In this document: positions 1-7,191 of the stretch, piece after piece
Layout of the letters: the number at the start of each line of letters is the position of its first letter
Numbering within the stretch: the stretch's first letter is position 1
Source: Gammaproteobacteria bacterium
GTDB taxonomy: Bacteria; Pseudomonadota; Gammaproteobacteria; Steroidobacterales; Rariloculaceae
Direction: 5' to 3'
Assembly: GCA_017577365.1 (NCBI GenBank)
Contig: PKRJ01000051.1
Coordinates: 1 to 28,519 of the forward strand
DNA length: 28,519 nucleotides
Notes under the pieces: generated by a model
Seen by the model: only the letters and a program-made list of their open reading frames with translations
What the model was told of the DNA's origin: nothing
Databases searched by the model: none
Made by a program: the position numbers and the translations under genes

Positions 1-918
1 GACCTGCACGGTGCTCGACGGCGTGCCGGAGATCGTCGGCCGGTTGTTGGACGGCGGAGGCGGCTCGCTCGGAGGCGGCTCGCTCGGCGGCGGCTCGCTC
101 GGCGGCGGTTCGCTCGGCGGCGGCTGGCTCGGCGGCGGCTCACTCGGCGGCGGCTCGCTCGGCGGCGGCTCGCTCGGCGGCGGCTCACTGGGCGGCGGCT
201 CGCTCGAACTCGGCGGTGCGAAGACGCGAATCGTGAACGGCGACAGTGTCGTCCTCGCCTGGCCGTCGCTCACCGAGATGACGATGTTGCGGTACCTGCC
301 CGTCTGCGCCGCGGACGGCACGCCTTCGAGCGCCCCCGTGGCCTCGTCGAACGACGCCCAAGCGGGGAGATTCTCTATCGCGAACGTAAGCTCGTCGCCG
401 TCGGGATCCTGAGCCTGCGGAACGAACCGGTATGTTGCCCCGGCGACGACCGATGTCGCGGGCGTGCCCGAAAGGACGGGCGGCCTGTTTCCGGTCGGTT
501 CGCTGGGCTCGACGACGATATCGAATGCCGGCAGCCGCGTCTCGGCCTCACCATCGGTGACCCAGACGACGATGCCTCTGTACGTGCCGACGTGCTCCTC
601 CACCGGCGTGCCGCTCAGGGTTCCCGTCGTCGCGTCGAACTCCGCCCATGGCGGCAAGCCGTCGACACCGAAAAGCAGAGCATCGCCGTCGGCATCGCTC
701 GCCGACGGCTCGAACAGATAGTCGTCGCCCGCAACGATGCTCGTCGTCGGCTGGCCGCTCAATACCGGCGGTCGATTGGTCGGACCCTGTCCGCCACCGT
801 CATCGTCTTGACCTGCGCTTTCTTCGTCGCCTCCTCCGCAGGCCGAGAGCGCGAATGCCGAAATCAGCGCGATTACGAAGAAGCGGCGTCTCGCCGCCGA
901 GCCGGTTGCATCGAACAT
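1..918 (-). CDS. Putative surface lipoprotein with cadherin-like Ig domains (3' end outside window)
   Basis: The reading frame runs from an ATG at 918 to the window edge without a stop (306 codons), so the C-terminus is missing. A charged start (MFDATGSAARRR), a hydrophobic stretch and the lipobox LSAC with Cys near residue 27 indicate an exported lipoprotein. Two tandem domains of about 95 residues follow. Each starts with NRPPVLSG and contains DADGD or DPDGD and a WAEFD or WASFD core, as in the He_PIG/dystroglycan-type cadherin-like Ig fold. A Pro/Ser/Glu linker (10 pentapeptides) then leads into a third copy beginning NNRPTISGTP. Such proteins usually act in adhesion or as matrix components; the exact ligand is unknown. 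A GGAGAAGG ribosome site lies about 8 bases before the ATG. The sigma-54 promoter and c-di-GMP riboswitch upstream suggest biofilm or motility-linked control. Confidence 0.85.
   Translation of the reverse strand, partial: MFDATGSAARRRFFVIALISAFALSACGGGDEESAGQDDDGGGQGPTNRPPVLSGQPTTSIVAGDDYLFEPSASDADGDALLFGVDGLPPWAEFDATTGTLSGTPVEEHVGTYRGIVVWVTDGEAETRLPAFDIVVEPSEPTGNRPPVLSGTPATSVVAGATYRFVPQAQDPDGDELTFAIENLPAWASFDEATGALEGVPSAAQTGRYRNIVISVSDGQARTTLSPFTIRVFAPPSSSEPPPSEPPPSEPPPSEPPPSEPPPSQPPPSEPPPSEPPPSEPPPSEPPPPSNNRPTISGTPSSTVQV
56..205 (-). repeat. Ten tandem 15-bp repeats encoding (PPPSE)n
   Basis: Ten consecutive 15-base units, GGCGGCGGCTCGCTC on the plus strand with few variants, encode the pentapeptide PPPSE on the minus strand; one unit reads PPPSQ. 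Synonymous differences between units are rare, which suggests recent expansion. The array forms an extended, proline-rich spacer between the second and third Ig-like domains. Its length could vary between strains by slippage in steps that keep the frame. Confidence 0.9.
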
Positions 919-971
919 CCGTTAGTCCTTCTCCAGAACATACGGAGAGATGCCCGATGCGATCGCGAGTC

Positions 972-1010
972 GCGCGAGCGCGAAGCATGCTTCCGCGAAG
1001 CTCGCGCTCG
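972..1010 (-). promoter_or_regulatory. Possible riboswitch expression-platform hairpin
   Basis: Between the aptamer and the start codon the minus strand contains GCGAGCGCGAGCTTCGCG followed by GAAGC, ATGC and GCTTCGCGCTCGC. The last block can pair with either of the two preceding blocks, giving two mutually exclusive helices. No U-tract follows, so transcription termination is not obvious. Control of translation or RNA stability would fit better. This is inference from base pairing alone. Confidence 0.35.
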
Positions 1011-1040
1011 CTCGAGACTTCGCAAGCCGTCGCATGCCGC

Positions 1041-1124
1041 GCTGGCAACCCCGCTATCGTAGGGCGACTCCCCGTAGACCGGTGGTTTTGCGTCGCCGCC
1101 TTTCGGCGGCTTTGCCTTGTCAGC
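1041..1124 (-). ncRNA. Cyclic di-GMP-I (GEMM-I) riboswitch
   Basis: Read on the minus strand, the segment shows the conserved GEMM-I blocks in order. These are AAGGCAAAGCC, a GC stem capped by a GAAA tetraloop, CGACGCAAAACC, the ACCGGTCTA junction, a short P3 stem (ACGGGGAGTCGCCCT), and the conserved 3' block ATAGCGGGGTTGCC. GCTG at the 5' end can pair with CAGC at the 3' end as P1. The order and spacing match the Vibrio Vc2 aptamer as I remember it. It ends about 120 bases before the ATG of the Ig-domain lipoprotein on the same strand, as expected for a 5' leader. I judged this by eye, not with a covariance model. Confidence 0.92.
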
Positions 1125-1170
1125 TCGGCACGGCACGGGCTCGTGGCGGCCGATTGACGCCTTGCCAATG

Positions 1171-1185
1171 GCAACAATCGTGCCA
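1171..1185 (-). promoter_or_regulatory. Sigma-54 (RpoN) -24/-12 promoter for the riboswitch leader
   Basis: The minus strand reads TGGCACGATTGTTGC, an exact fit to the TGGCAC-N5-TTGC core of sigma-54 promoters with the required 10 bases between GG and GC. The predicted transcription start is near 1159, about 35 bases before the aptamer. An enhancer-binding activator such as an FleQ- or NtrC-type protein would be needed; none is encoded in this window. Confidence 0.75.
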
Positions 1186-1552
1186 CCCCAGAAAGGTTCC
1201 ACGAATCAAAAAGTTAGCCATTCACGACAACGGCGAACCGTCGGCGGCCACAGACAGTGCGCGGTGCCGTGCACACCCGTCCCTGTCGGCGAATTCCGAC
1301 GGTCCGTGGCGGAAGGAAACTCGACGAATCGGTTAAGCCTCGGAGCTACAAAGTTTTTGTATCCAGCAGCACCTTGTGTAGTCAGTCGCCGAGCAGCGAC
1401 AAGGGCTCGTTTCGCAAAGACCGTCGCGTGCGCCGATGGGCGAGCGAGTGGTGGTCGGCGGCGGCGGCGCAGGACGTCGAGGCTCGACGCGGACGTTCCG
1501 CGCCGACTTTGCGAGCTCGACGAGAGGACTTATGGGCGTCGGAGGAAATTGG
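1186..1552. other. Intergenic region, no gene seen
   Basis: No convincing gene was found. The segment lies upstream of the sigma-54 promoter, so activator sites could be present, but I could not recognise one. A small palindrome (TACAAAGTTTTTGTA, 1348-1362) is the only structure noted. Open frames on the plus strand read across the antisense of the tRNA and have no family signature. Confidence 0.5.
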
Positions 1553-1628
1553 TGGTGGGCCGTGTAGGACTCGAACCTACAACCAATGGATTAAGAGTCC
1601 ACTGCTCTACCAATTGAGCTAACGGCCC
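1553..1628 (-). tRNA. tRNA-Lys (anticodon CTT)
   Basis: The minus strand gives a 76-base cloverleaf. It has acceptor GGGCCGT pairing with ACGGCCC, D-arm GCTCAATTGGTAGAGC, anticodon loop CTCTTAA with anticodon CTT, T-loop GGTTCGAGTCC and an encoded 3' CCA. Its closest remembered relatives are bacterial tRNA-Lys genes. It stands alone, with no neighbouring tRNA in the window. Confidence 0.97.
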
Positions 1629-1800
1629 ATCGCGTTCGGGACGTGCGGTCGCGAGGGGTAGGCCCTTTCCTGCGGGACGATCCGTCGAAGGTCGGGGACG
1701 CATGCCGCGCGTCAGGGCGCATAGTTTAGCAGAATCTCTTTCGCCTCCCGCAATGCCGAGCGGCGCGTCGACGGGAGGACGAGTCTTCCGGAACGCGCCG

Positions 1801-2857
1801 TCACGCTCCGCGTCGCGCGCCGAGCGCCTCCGCATCGGCAGACGACGCGGGATCCGCGGCGCCGGCTTGCTCGAGGAAGGACGCGACGGTTCGGTTCCGA
1901 CGCGCGAGCAGCTCGCGCGCGGCGCGGCCCGATCTCCCGAAGCGCCGCCACGGCAGCCAGAGGCTCGCGTCGTGGTAACCGAGATGATCGCTGCCCGGAA
2001 ACGCGCAGCGCACCGCGTGCGGCGGCAGCAGCGCGTCGTTCATGCCGTCGTTCGCGGCGCTGTAGAGCATCAGATAAGGCCGGGCGACCGGCAGCGCGGG
2101 CTGCGTGCCGTACAGCCCTCCGTCGAGGTTCGCGACGCTCGCGATGCGTGCGTCGCGCGCCGCCGTCTCGTGGGCCACCGCACCGCCGAGCGAGAAGCCG
2201 ACGAGATGGATCGGCCGATTCGCGAGCCTTTCGCCGTCGAGCCCCGGCACTTGACGCAAGATCTCGGCGACGTGATCGAGCACGAAGGAGGTGTCGCGCG
2301 CTCTCTCCACGACGATGCGGTTCGTGCGTCTCGATCGCGCGTAATACGCCGTCGCCAACGCGGGCTTCTCGTCGCGCGCGCAGGCGTCTTTGCCATTCGG
2401 CGTCGCGGCGCCGCTGGTCCGCGGTCCGGTCTCGATTCAGCTCGTTGAGCTCGGCGAGCTGCTCCACATGACGGATCGAGACGACGACATGTCCGCGGCT
2501 CGCGAGGTGCTCCATCAGCGACGTGTTCTCCGACGCGAAGGAGATCATGCCGTGGTTGTAGACGACGAGCGAGCGAAGCACCGCTCGCGCGTCGAGCTCG
2601 GCGGCCGGATGAGTCGACGTCCGCGTCCGCGAAAGCGCGAGCACGAGCCGAATCGGTCGCGGCGTGCCGGGATCGCGCCGCAGCTCATCCCACAAGAGCT
2701 CCGGTCGCATGTCGGCGCGCACGGCGGGATACCAGACCTTGACGAAGAGCGCGCGTCCCGCGGACCGAGCGCCGGCATACGCGGGCCGTGTGCCGTCGAC
2801 GAGCCGCGCGGCGACCGAGCCGACCGCCGACGGACCTTCGGGCATCAGGAGCTTCAT
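1801..2857 (-). pseudogene. Alpha/beta hydrolase, interrupted by a frameshift
   Basis: The N-terminal half starts at ATG 2857 (MKLLMPEGPSAV) and carries family-typical strands: FVKVWYP, LVVYNHGMISF, SLMEHLASRGHVVVSI. The C-terminal half lies in another frame (below about 2380) and supplies the nucleophile elbow VGFSLGGAV, a LDGGLYG strand and the histidine region GSDHLGYHD, as in dienelactone or PAF-acetylhydrolase-like proteins. Neither half alone has a complete fold. The frames meet near an alternating GC run at 2373-2381, where losing one GC unit would produce exactly this shift. The start codon overlaps the TetR stop (ATGA), so the two genes form one transcript. This is either a true pseudogene, a slippage-prone gene or a sequence error. 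Confidence 0.8.
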
Positions 2858-3498
2858 GTCGCAGCCTCCCTCTCCTCGCCGCCGCCGAGGTACCGATCGG
2901 CCATCTCGGCGACCACGGACGCGAAGCGCTCCGGATCCGTAAGCGGCGGCCACGGCGAGTCCGGGTGCAGCAGCGGACCGAGCAGCATCAGGTTGTAGAA
3001 CCACGCGAGGACCCCCGCGGCCTCGTCGAGATCGCGAACGCGGATCTCGCCGGCCCTTCTCGCGAGGAAATCCCGAAAGCCTTCGAGCGCGATCCGCTCG
3101 AGGCGCGCCCACTCGGCGCCGACGAGATCCGGACGCTGCCGCGAATAGAGATAGGCCGGACGCATGATGTGCCCGAGCTCGGCGACCTGACGGAGCCCGT
3201 CTCGGGCAATCGCGCGAAGCGCGTCCCGCAGCGGCGCATCCGGGCTCAGGCGATCCGGCCGGGGTCGGTGCGCCCACTCCTCGACGCGCTGGAAATACAG
3301 CTCGAGCAGGACGGACGCGGTCGCGTCGCGGTTGCTGAAACGCTGGTAGATCGTCGCGGCGGAGACGCCGGCCTCGGCGGCGAGTTCCGCGACCCCGATC
3401 TCGGAGAACGCCTTCTGGCGCAGCAGCCGGTCCATCGCCGCGAGAATCCGGTCTCGTTTCTCCCGCGACCGGCCCTGGTTCGCCGGCTTCGCCCGCAT
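2854..3498 (-). CDS. TetR/AcrR family transcriptional regulator
   Basis: This 214-residue protein has the size and layout of TetR repressors. A Lys/Arg-rich start (SREKRDRILAAMDRLL) leads into the helix-turn-helix at about residues 34-55 (GVAELAAEAGVSAATIYQRF), which is the classic TetR signature. A helical ligand-binding domain follows, containing a hydrophobic FYNLMLLGPLLHP segment near residue 170. It is the first gene of a two-gene unit, and its TGA overlaps the ATG of the downstream alpha/beta hydrolase, so it probably controls that hydrolase and itself. The effector is unknown. The AT-rich leader at 3523-3539 is a possible operator. Confidence 0.92.
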   Translation of the reverse strand: MRAKPANQGRSREKRDRILAAMDRLLRQKAFSEIGVAELAAEAGVSAATIYQRFSNRDATASVLLELYFQRVEEWAHRPRPDRLSPDAPLRDALRAIARDGLRQVAELGHIMRPAYLYSRQRPDLVGAEWARLERIALEGFRDFLARRAGEIRVRDLDEAAGVLAWFYNLMLLGPLLHPDSPWPPLTDPERFASVVAEMADRYLGGGEEREAAT

Positions 3499-3522
3499 GC
3501 AACGTCTCCGCAGTGTGAATGT

Positions 3523-3539
3523 GAATTTCTTTTATATTC
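3523..3539. promoter_or_regulatory. Possible TetR operator / promoter island
   Basis: An AT-rich 17-base block bounded by GAAT and ATTC (GAATTTCTTTTATATTC on the plus strand) lies 25 bases upstream of the TetR start in otherwise GC-rich DNA. It combines an imperfect dyad with a TATAAA-like -10 on the minus strand. Autoregulation by TetR would be typical for the family; this particular site is inferred. Confidence 0.3.
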
Positions 3540-3578
3540 TAAGCCAGGAGAATGAGCAAGGGTCTTATTTCGCGGGGG

Positions 3579-4862
3579 TCACGGCCGATCCGCCGCGGGC
3601 CGTGCAGGAGCTTCCCACCTCCGGAGCAGCCGGCGACCGTCCCACAGGTAGCGAAACGACGAGGCCGCCCGCTCGACGAACTGCACGAAGGCGAGCCGTC
3701 CGGGTCCCGCTATGCGAGTGAAAAAGAGCTCGCCCTCCGCCGGCTCGAGCGGCGTCGTGAAGCTCGCCGTCGACAACCGCAGCGACGGCGCGTCGTCCTC
3801 GATCGAGACGGTCCAGCGCTCGGCCGCGCAGCCGTACCGGCCGCGATAAGCGTGCAAGTCGAGCGCGGCCGCTTGCCACGGCGGCAGGCGTTTCGGGAGC
3901 TCGAGGCGCCCTAGCTCCGGCAAGCGCCTCGCGAAGAGCTTCGCGGCGACGACCGGCGCCGGATGGCGCTCCGAGGCGACGACGAGCGCGATGCGTCGTC
4001 GCGGCTCGATGCGCGCCATCAGCGATACGCGCGACGCGATCGATTGATGACCGAACCAACCTTCGCCGTGATACTTCCAGCCGAGGCAGACGCCTTTCTC
4101 GAGCACGCTCCAGCCCGGAAGCGGCGTCACGCTCTCCGTCCGCCACACGGCGGCGCGCGCTTCGAGAAACGTCAACAAATCTCGCACGGATAACGCCAGC
4201 GCTCCGCCGGTCGCCGCGCAGATGCGATTTCCCGGCCCGGAACAAGGCACCGAGCGCAGGTCGCGGAACCGAAGCGCCTCGAGGACTCGCTCGTGAAGCA
4301 AGGACTCGAACGGCCGTCCGTGCACGCGTTCGAGCACGGCCGCAAGAAGCCACGCGCCGACATTCGAATAGCTGTAGTACGCACCCGGCTCGGCGAGCCG
4401 ATGCCCATCGAGCCGCGCAAGCAACGCTGCCGCGTCGATGGAGCCGTCGGCAGTTGCCGGAGCGGCGGTGATCGCCGAGTCGTCGAGGCCGTGCGTGTGC
4501 TCGAGCAGGTGCCTGATCGTGACTCCCGTGAGGACGCTCCCGCGACTCATGTCGAGGAGGCGCGCCGCTTCGTCATCGGAGCCGAACGTTCCGCTCGAGA
4601 TCTCGTCGGCGATCAGGGCAGCGACGAAAAGCTTCGTCACGCAGCCGGTCGGCACCGCCTGCCGCTCGGCCTCGTCGGCCTCATCGGCCGCGTCGCCACC
4701 GCCGCCGATCGCCGCATACGACCTCCGCCCCGCGTCGCTGACCGCGACCACGACCCGCTTTCTCGCGACGCCCGCAAACGCGGTATCGAGCCTGCGCCGC
4801 AGCGCGGCCTCGTCGAGAACCTCGGCGAGATCCGCTTCGACGCGAGTCTCCGAGATCGTCAT
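3579..4862 (-). CDS. Beta-lactamase-fold hydrolase with Cys in place of the catalytic Ser (CVTK)
   Basis: The protein has 427 residues and no signal peptide. Family landmarks of class C beta-lactamase/esterase-like proteins are present: the nucleophile motif region PTGCVTKLF (residues 71-79), HLLEHTHGL near 118-126, YSN at 165-167, and a GHQS block at 271-274 in the place of the third motif. The expected Ser of SxxK is Cys74, with Lys77 retained. It could therefore be a cysteine-dependent acyl transferase, peptidase or esterase, or a catalytically altered relative. A lipocalin-like C-terminal segment (LDLHAYRGRYG onward) resembles the beta-barrel tail seen in such hydrolases. Its ATG overlaps the stop of the C39 ABC transporter (TGATG), implying translational coupling and a role linked to the exported substrate. 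Confidence 0.88.
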   Translation of the reverse strand: MTISETRVEADLAEVLDEAALRRRLDTAFAGVARKRVVVAVSDAGRRSYAAIGGGGDAADEADEAERQAVPTGCVTKLFVAALIADEISSGTFGSDDEAARLLDMSRGSVLTGVTIRHLLEHTHGLDDSAITAAPATADGSIDAAALLARLDGHRLAEPGAYYSYSNVGAWLLAAVLERVHGRPFESLLHERVLEALRFRDLRSVPCSGPGNRICAATGGALALSVRDLLTFLEARAAVWRTESVTPLPGWSVLEKGVCLGWKYHGEGWFGHQSIASRVSLMARIEPRRRIALVVASERHPAPVVAAKLFARRLPELGRLELPKRLPPWQAAALDLHAYRGRYGCAAERWTVSIEDDAPSLRLSTASFTTPLEPAEGELFFTRIAGPGRLAFVQFVERAASSFRYLWDGRRLLRRWEAPARPAADRP

Positions 4863-7021
4863 CACGCGAGCGCCGCCTTGCCGAGCGCTGCCATGTTCGG
4901 CGTGAGCCGAATCTCCTCGACGATGCGGCCGCCCTCGAGCCGCACGATGCGGTCCGCGGATTCGGCCGTCTGCGGTCGATGCGCGACGATGACGCGCGTG
5001 ATGCTCAAGGCGCGAATCGACGCGTTCACCATGATCTCGCGCTTCACGTCGAGGTGGCTCGTCGCTTCGTCGAGGATCAGAATGCCGGGACGCTTGTACA
5101 ACGCCCGCGCGAGCAACACGCGCTGCTGCTGCCCGCCCGAGAGCGCCGAGCCCATGTGGCCGATCAGCGTGTTGTACGCCATCGGCATCGCGACGATCTC
5201 GTTGTGGATCGACGCGAGCCTCGCGCATTCCTCGATGCGGTGCTGATCGGCCTGACTGTCGAAGAAACAGATGTTGTCGCCGATCGAGCCCGCGAACAGC
5301 GTATCGTTCTGCGTGACACTGCCGATCGTCCGATACAGCACCTCCTTATCTATGCGCTCGATCGGCACGCCGCCGATCAGGATCTCGCCTTCGGTCGGCT
5401 CGAGGATGCCGAGCACGAGGTGCAGCAGCGTCGTCTTGCCGCAGCCGGACGGGCCGACGATCGCGACGGACTCGCCGGCCTCGATCTCGAGATCCACGCC
5501 GTCGAGCACGAACGGCTCGTGCTCGCCGTAACGGAAACGCAACCCGCGAATCTCGATGGTCGGCTCGAGCGCTTCACTCTCGCGCGACACGAGCCGCCCG
5601 GCATGGTCGGCCCGCTCGCGCGGCTCGAGCAGAATGTCGGCGAGGCGCTCGCCGTGCACCTTGAGCATCTTGAGCTCCACGAGCCGATCGACGAGCCCGC
5701 TGATGCGGCTCGAGAACTGGCCCTTGTACGACAGGTACGCGACGAGCATCCCGACCGAGAATCCGCCGTCGAGCACGAGCGCCGCGCCGAGCCAGACGAC
5801 GATCACGTTCTCGAAGCCATACAGCATCCCGTTCGCGTATTGAAAGAGGATCCTGAGCTTCTGCCCGCGCAGGCCGGCGTTGACCTGATCCACGAGAAGC
5901 GCGAGCCACGCGGCGCGGCGTTCCTCCTGCCGCCGAAACAGCTTGATCGCCCTCGCGCCGCGCACGGTCTCGAGGAAATGGCTTTCCTGCCTTGCCGCAT
6001 GGACGATCTGCTCGGCCGTCGCCTCGCGCAGCGGCCGGAGCCAGAGACAACGGCACAGCGTGTAAAGCGCGGTCGCGCCGAGACAAATCCACGTCAGCTG
6101 CGCGTTGTAGACGAGCAGCACGACGACGAGCACGCTCGCCATGACGCCGTCGAGCATCGCGCTGACGAACGCCGCCGTGAGCGTGCTCTGTATCGCGTCG
6201 ATCGAGCGGAACCTCGAGACGATGTCGCCGAGATGGCGCTTCTCGAAATACGCGAGCGGCAGTCCGAGCAGATGCGTGAACGCGTTCGCGTGCCACTGGA
6301 CGTTCAGCATGGTCCCGAAATGCATCAGCATCCATGCGCGGAGCACGGCGATCGACTGCTGCAGCGCGACGAGCAGACCGAATCCGATCGCGAGCGTGTG
6401 GAGGAGGTCGCGGTCTCCCGAGACGAGCACGTGATCGATCGTCCATTGCAGGAAGAGCGGGCTCACGACCGCGAAGACCTCGAGCACGGCCGCGAGCAGC
6501 AGCGCCTGCACGACGGCCGGCACGAGACCCGAGACGCGCCCCACGAGCTCGCGCAGCCGCACCCTGCGCCTCTCGTCGCGGCGCTCGAAGCTCGGCTCGG
6601 GCCACAGTTCGAGCGCGACGCCGGTGAACGCCGCGGATGCCTCGCGCATCCCGATCCTGCGCTCGCCGCTCGCGGGGTCGTGAATCACGATGCCGCGCGG
6701 GCCCACCCTCTTCAGCACGACGAAATGGTCCATACGCCAATGGAGCATGCACGGGCGCTTCAGCCCGCGAAGATCTTCCAGCTCGAGGCGCACCGCACGC
6801 GTCGCGAGGCCGAGCCCTCGCGCGATCTCCATCAGGGACTTCAGGGTCGCACCCTTCAGGGAGACGAGGTTGCGGCGTCGCAAGGTGGCGAGATCGATCC
6901 TCCGGCCGTGGTAACCGGCGATCATGGCGAGGCACGCGAGGCCGCATTCCGCGGCCTCGGTCTGAACGATGACCGGTAGGCGCCGACGCCAACCCGCTGC
7001 GATCTCGTCGAGCCAACTCAT
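4862..7021 (-). CDS. C39 peptidase-containing ABC transporter (bacteriocin/peptide exporter)
   Basis: This is a full-length 719-residue PCAT. The N-terminal C39 domain keeps Gln20, Cys26 (TEAAECGLAC), His99 (MDHFVVL) and Asp115 (HDPASG), so leader cleavage should be functional. Residues 160-440 form the six-helix exporter domain. The ATPase has Walker A GPSGCGKT (523-530), signature LSGGQ (627-631), Walker B ILILDEAT with Glu652 and H-loop His681. Family members (CvaB, LagD type) cut leaders after a double-glycine-like site and export the peptide through HlyD-type and TolC-type partners. It is divergent from the HlyD-like gene across a 170-base spacer and is followed immediately by the Cys-type hydrolase. 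No canonical double-glycine precursor was found nearby. Confidence 0.96.
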   Translation of the reverse strand: MSWLDEIAAGWRRRLPVIVQTEAAECGLACLAMIAGYHGRRIDLATLRRRNLVSLKGATLKSLMEIARGLGLATRAVRLELEDLRGLKRPCMLHWRMDHFVVLKRVGPRGIVIHDPASGERRIGMREASAAFTGVALELWPEPSFERRDERRRVRLRELVGRVSGLVPAVVQALLLAAVLEVFAVVSPLFLQWTIDHVLVSGDRDLLHTLAIGFGLLVALQQSIAVLRAWMLMHFGTMLNVQWHANAFTHLLGLPLAYFEKRHLGDIVSRFRSIDAIQSTLTAAFVSAMLDGVMASVLVVVLLVYNAQLTWICLGATALYTLCRCLWLRPLREATAEQIVHAARQESHFLETVRGARAIKLFRRQEERRAAWLALLVDQVNAGLRGQKLRILFQYANGMLYGFENVIVVWLGAALVLDGGFSVGMLVAYLSYKGQFSSRISGLVDRLVELKMLKVHGERLADILLEPRERADHAGRLVSRESEALEPTIEIRGLRFRYGEHEPFVLDGVDLEIEAGESVAIVGPSGCGKTTLLHLVLGILEPTEGEILIGGVPIERIDKEVLYRTIGSVTQNDTLFAGSIGDNICFFDSQADQHRIEECARLASIHNEIVAMPMAYNTLIGHMGSALSGGQQQRVLLARALYKRPGILILDEATSHLDVKREIMVNASIRALSITRVIVAHRPQTAESADRIVRLEGGRIVEEIRLTPNMAALGKAALA

Positions 7022-7191
7022 GTCGTGAATCGAGGCTTCCGCACGAACGAACGCGCGCTATCGATATCTCGATCGTTCCGCCCGTTCACGCGATTCGCAT
7101 GACCATGACGCGCCGCCAATATAGTTCGCGGCGCCAAGCGCGAGGGCTTCTTTATGGCGTCACTTCGTCCACTTTTCCGAACGCACGAGTG
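7022..7191. promoter_or_regulatory. Divergent promoter region between ABC exporter and HlyD-like gene
   Basis: The 170-base spacer must hold promoters for both directions. It contains an AT-rich ATCGATATCTCGAT block near 7059-7072 and an inverted repeat GCGCCGC / GCGGCGC at 7110-7134 with an 11-base loop. No confident -35/-10 pair was identified. The arrangement predicts co-regulation of exporter and adaptor. Confidence 0.4.

Noticed and set aside
56..205. CRISPR array
   Set aside because: The repeats are contiguous 15-base units without spacers and are in frame within a coding region.
11..412. Plus-strand open frame with a (GGGSL)n linker-like sequence
   Set aside because: It is the antisense of the PPPSE array in the minus-strand lipoprotein, which has a signal peptide, Ig domains and regulation.
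1117..1617. Plus-strand open frame ending GLEPTTNGLRVHCSTN
   Set aside because: The end is the antisense of tRNA-Lys, a known annotation artefact, and the rest crosses intergenic DNA.
1712..3502. A 596-codon minus-strand frame
   Set aside because: It merges an out-of-frame shadow of the TetR gene with the hydrolase N-terminus and then runs out of frame through the hydrolase C-terminus.
4979..6979. A 666-codon plus-strand frame
   Set aside because: It is antisense to the C39 ABC transporter, is dominated by Arg, Glu and His, and has no family signature.
7099..7191. Longer HlyD start or a separate precursor peptide in the divergent spacer
   Set aside because: The 31 extra residues are basic and unlike HlyD starts, no double-glycine leader is present, and the typical MDxELPLFR start is at 7192.
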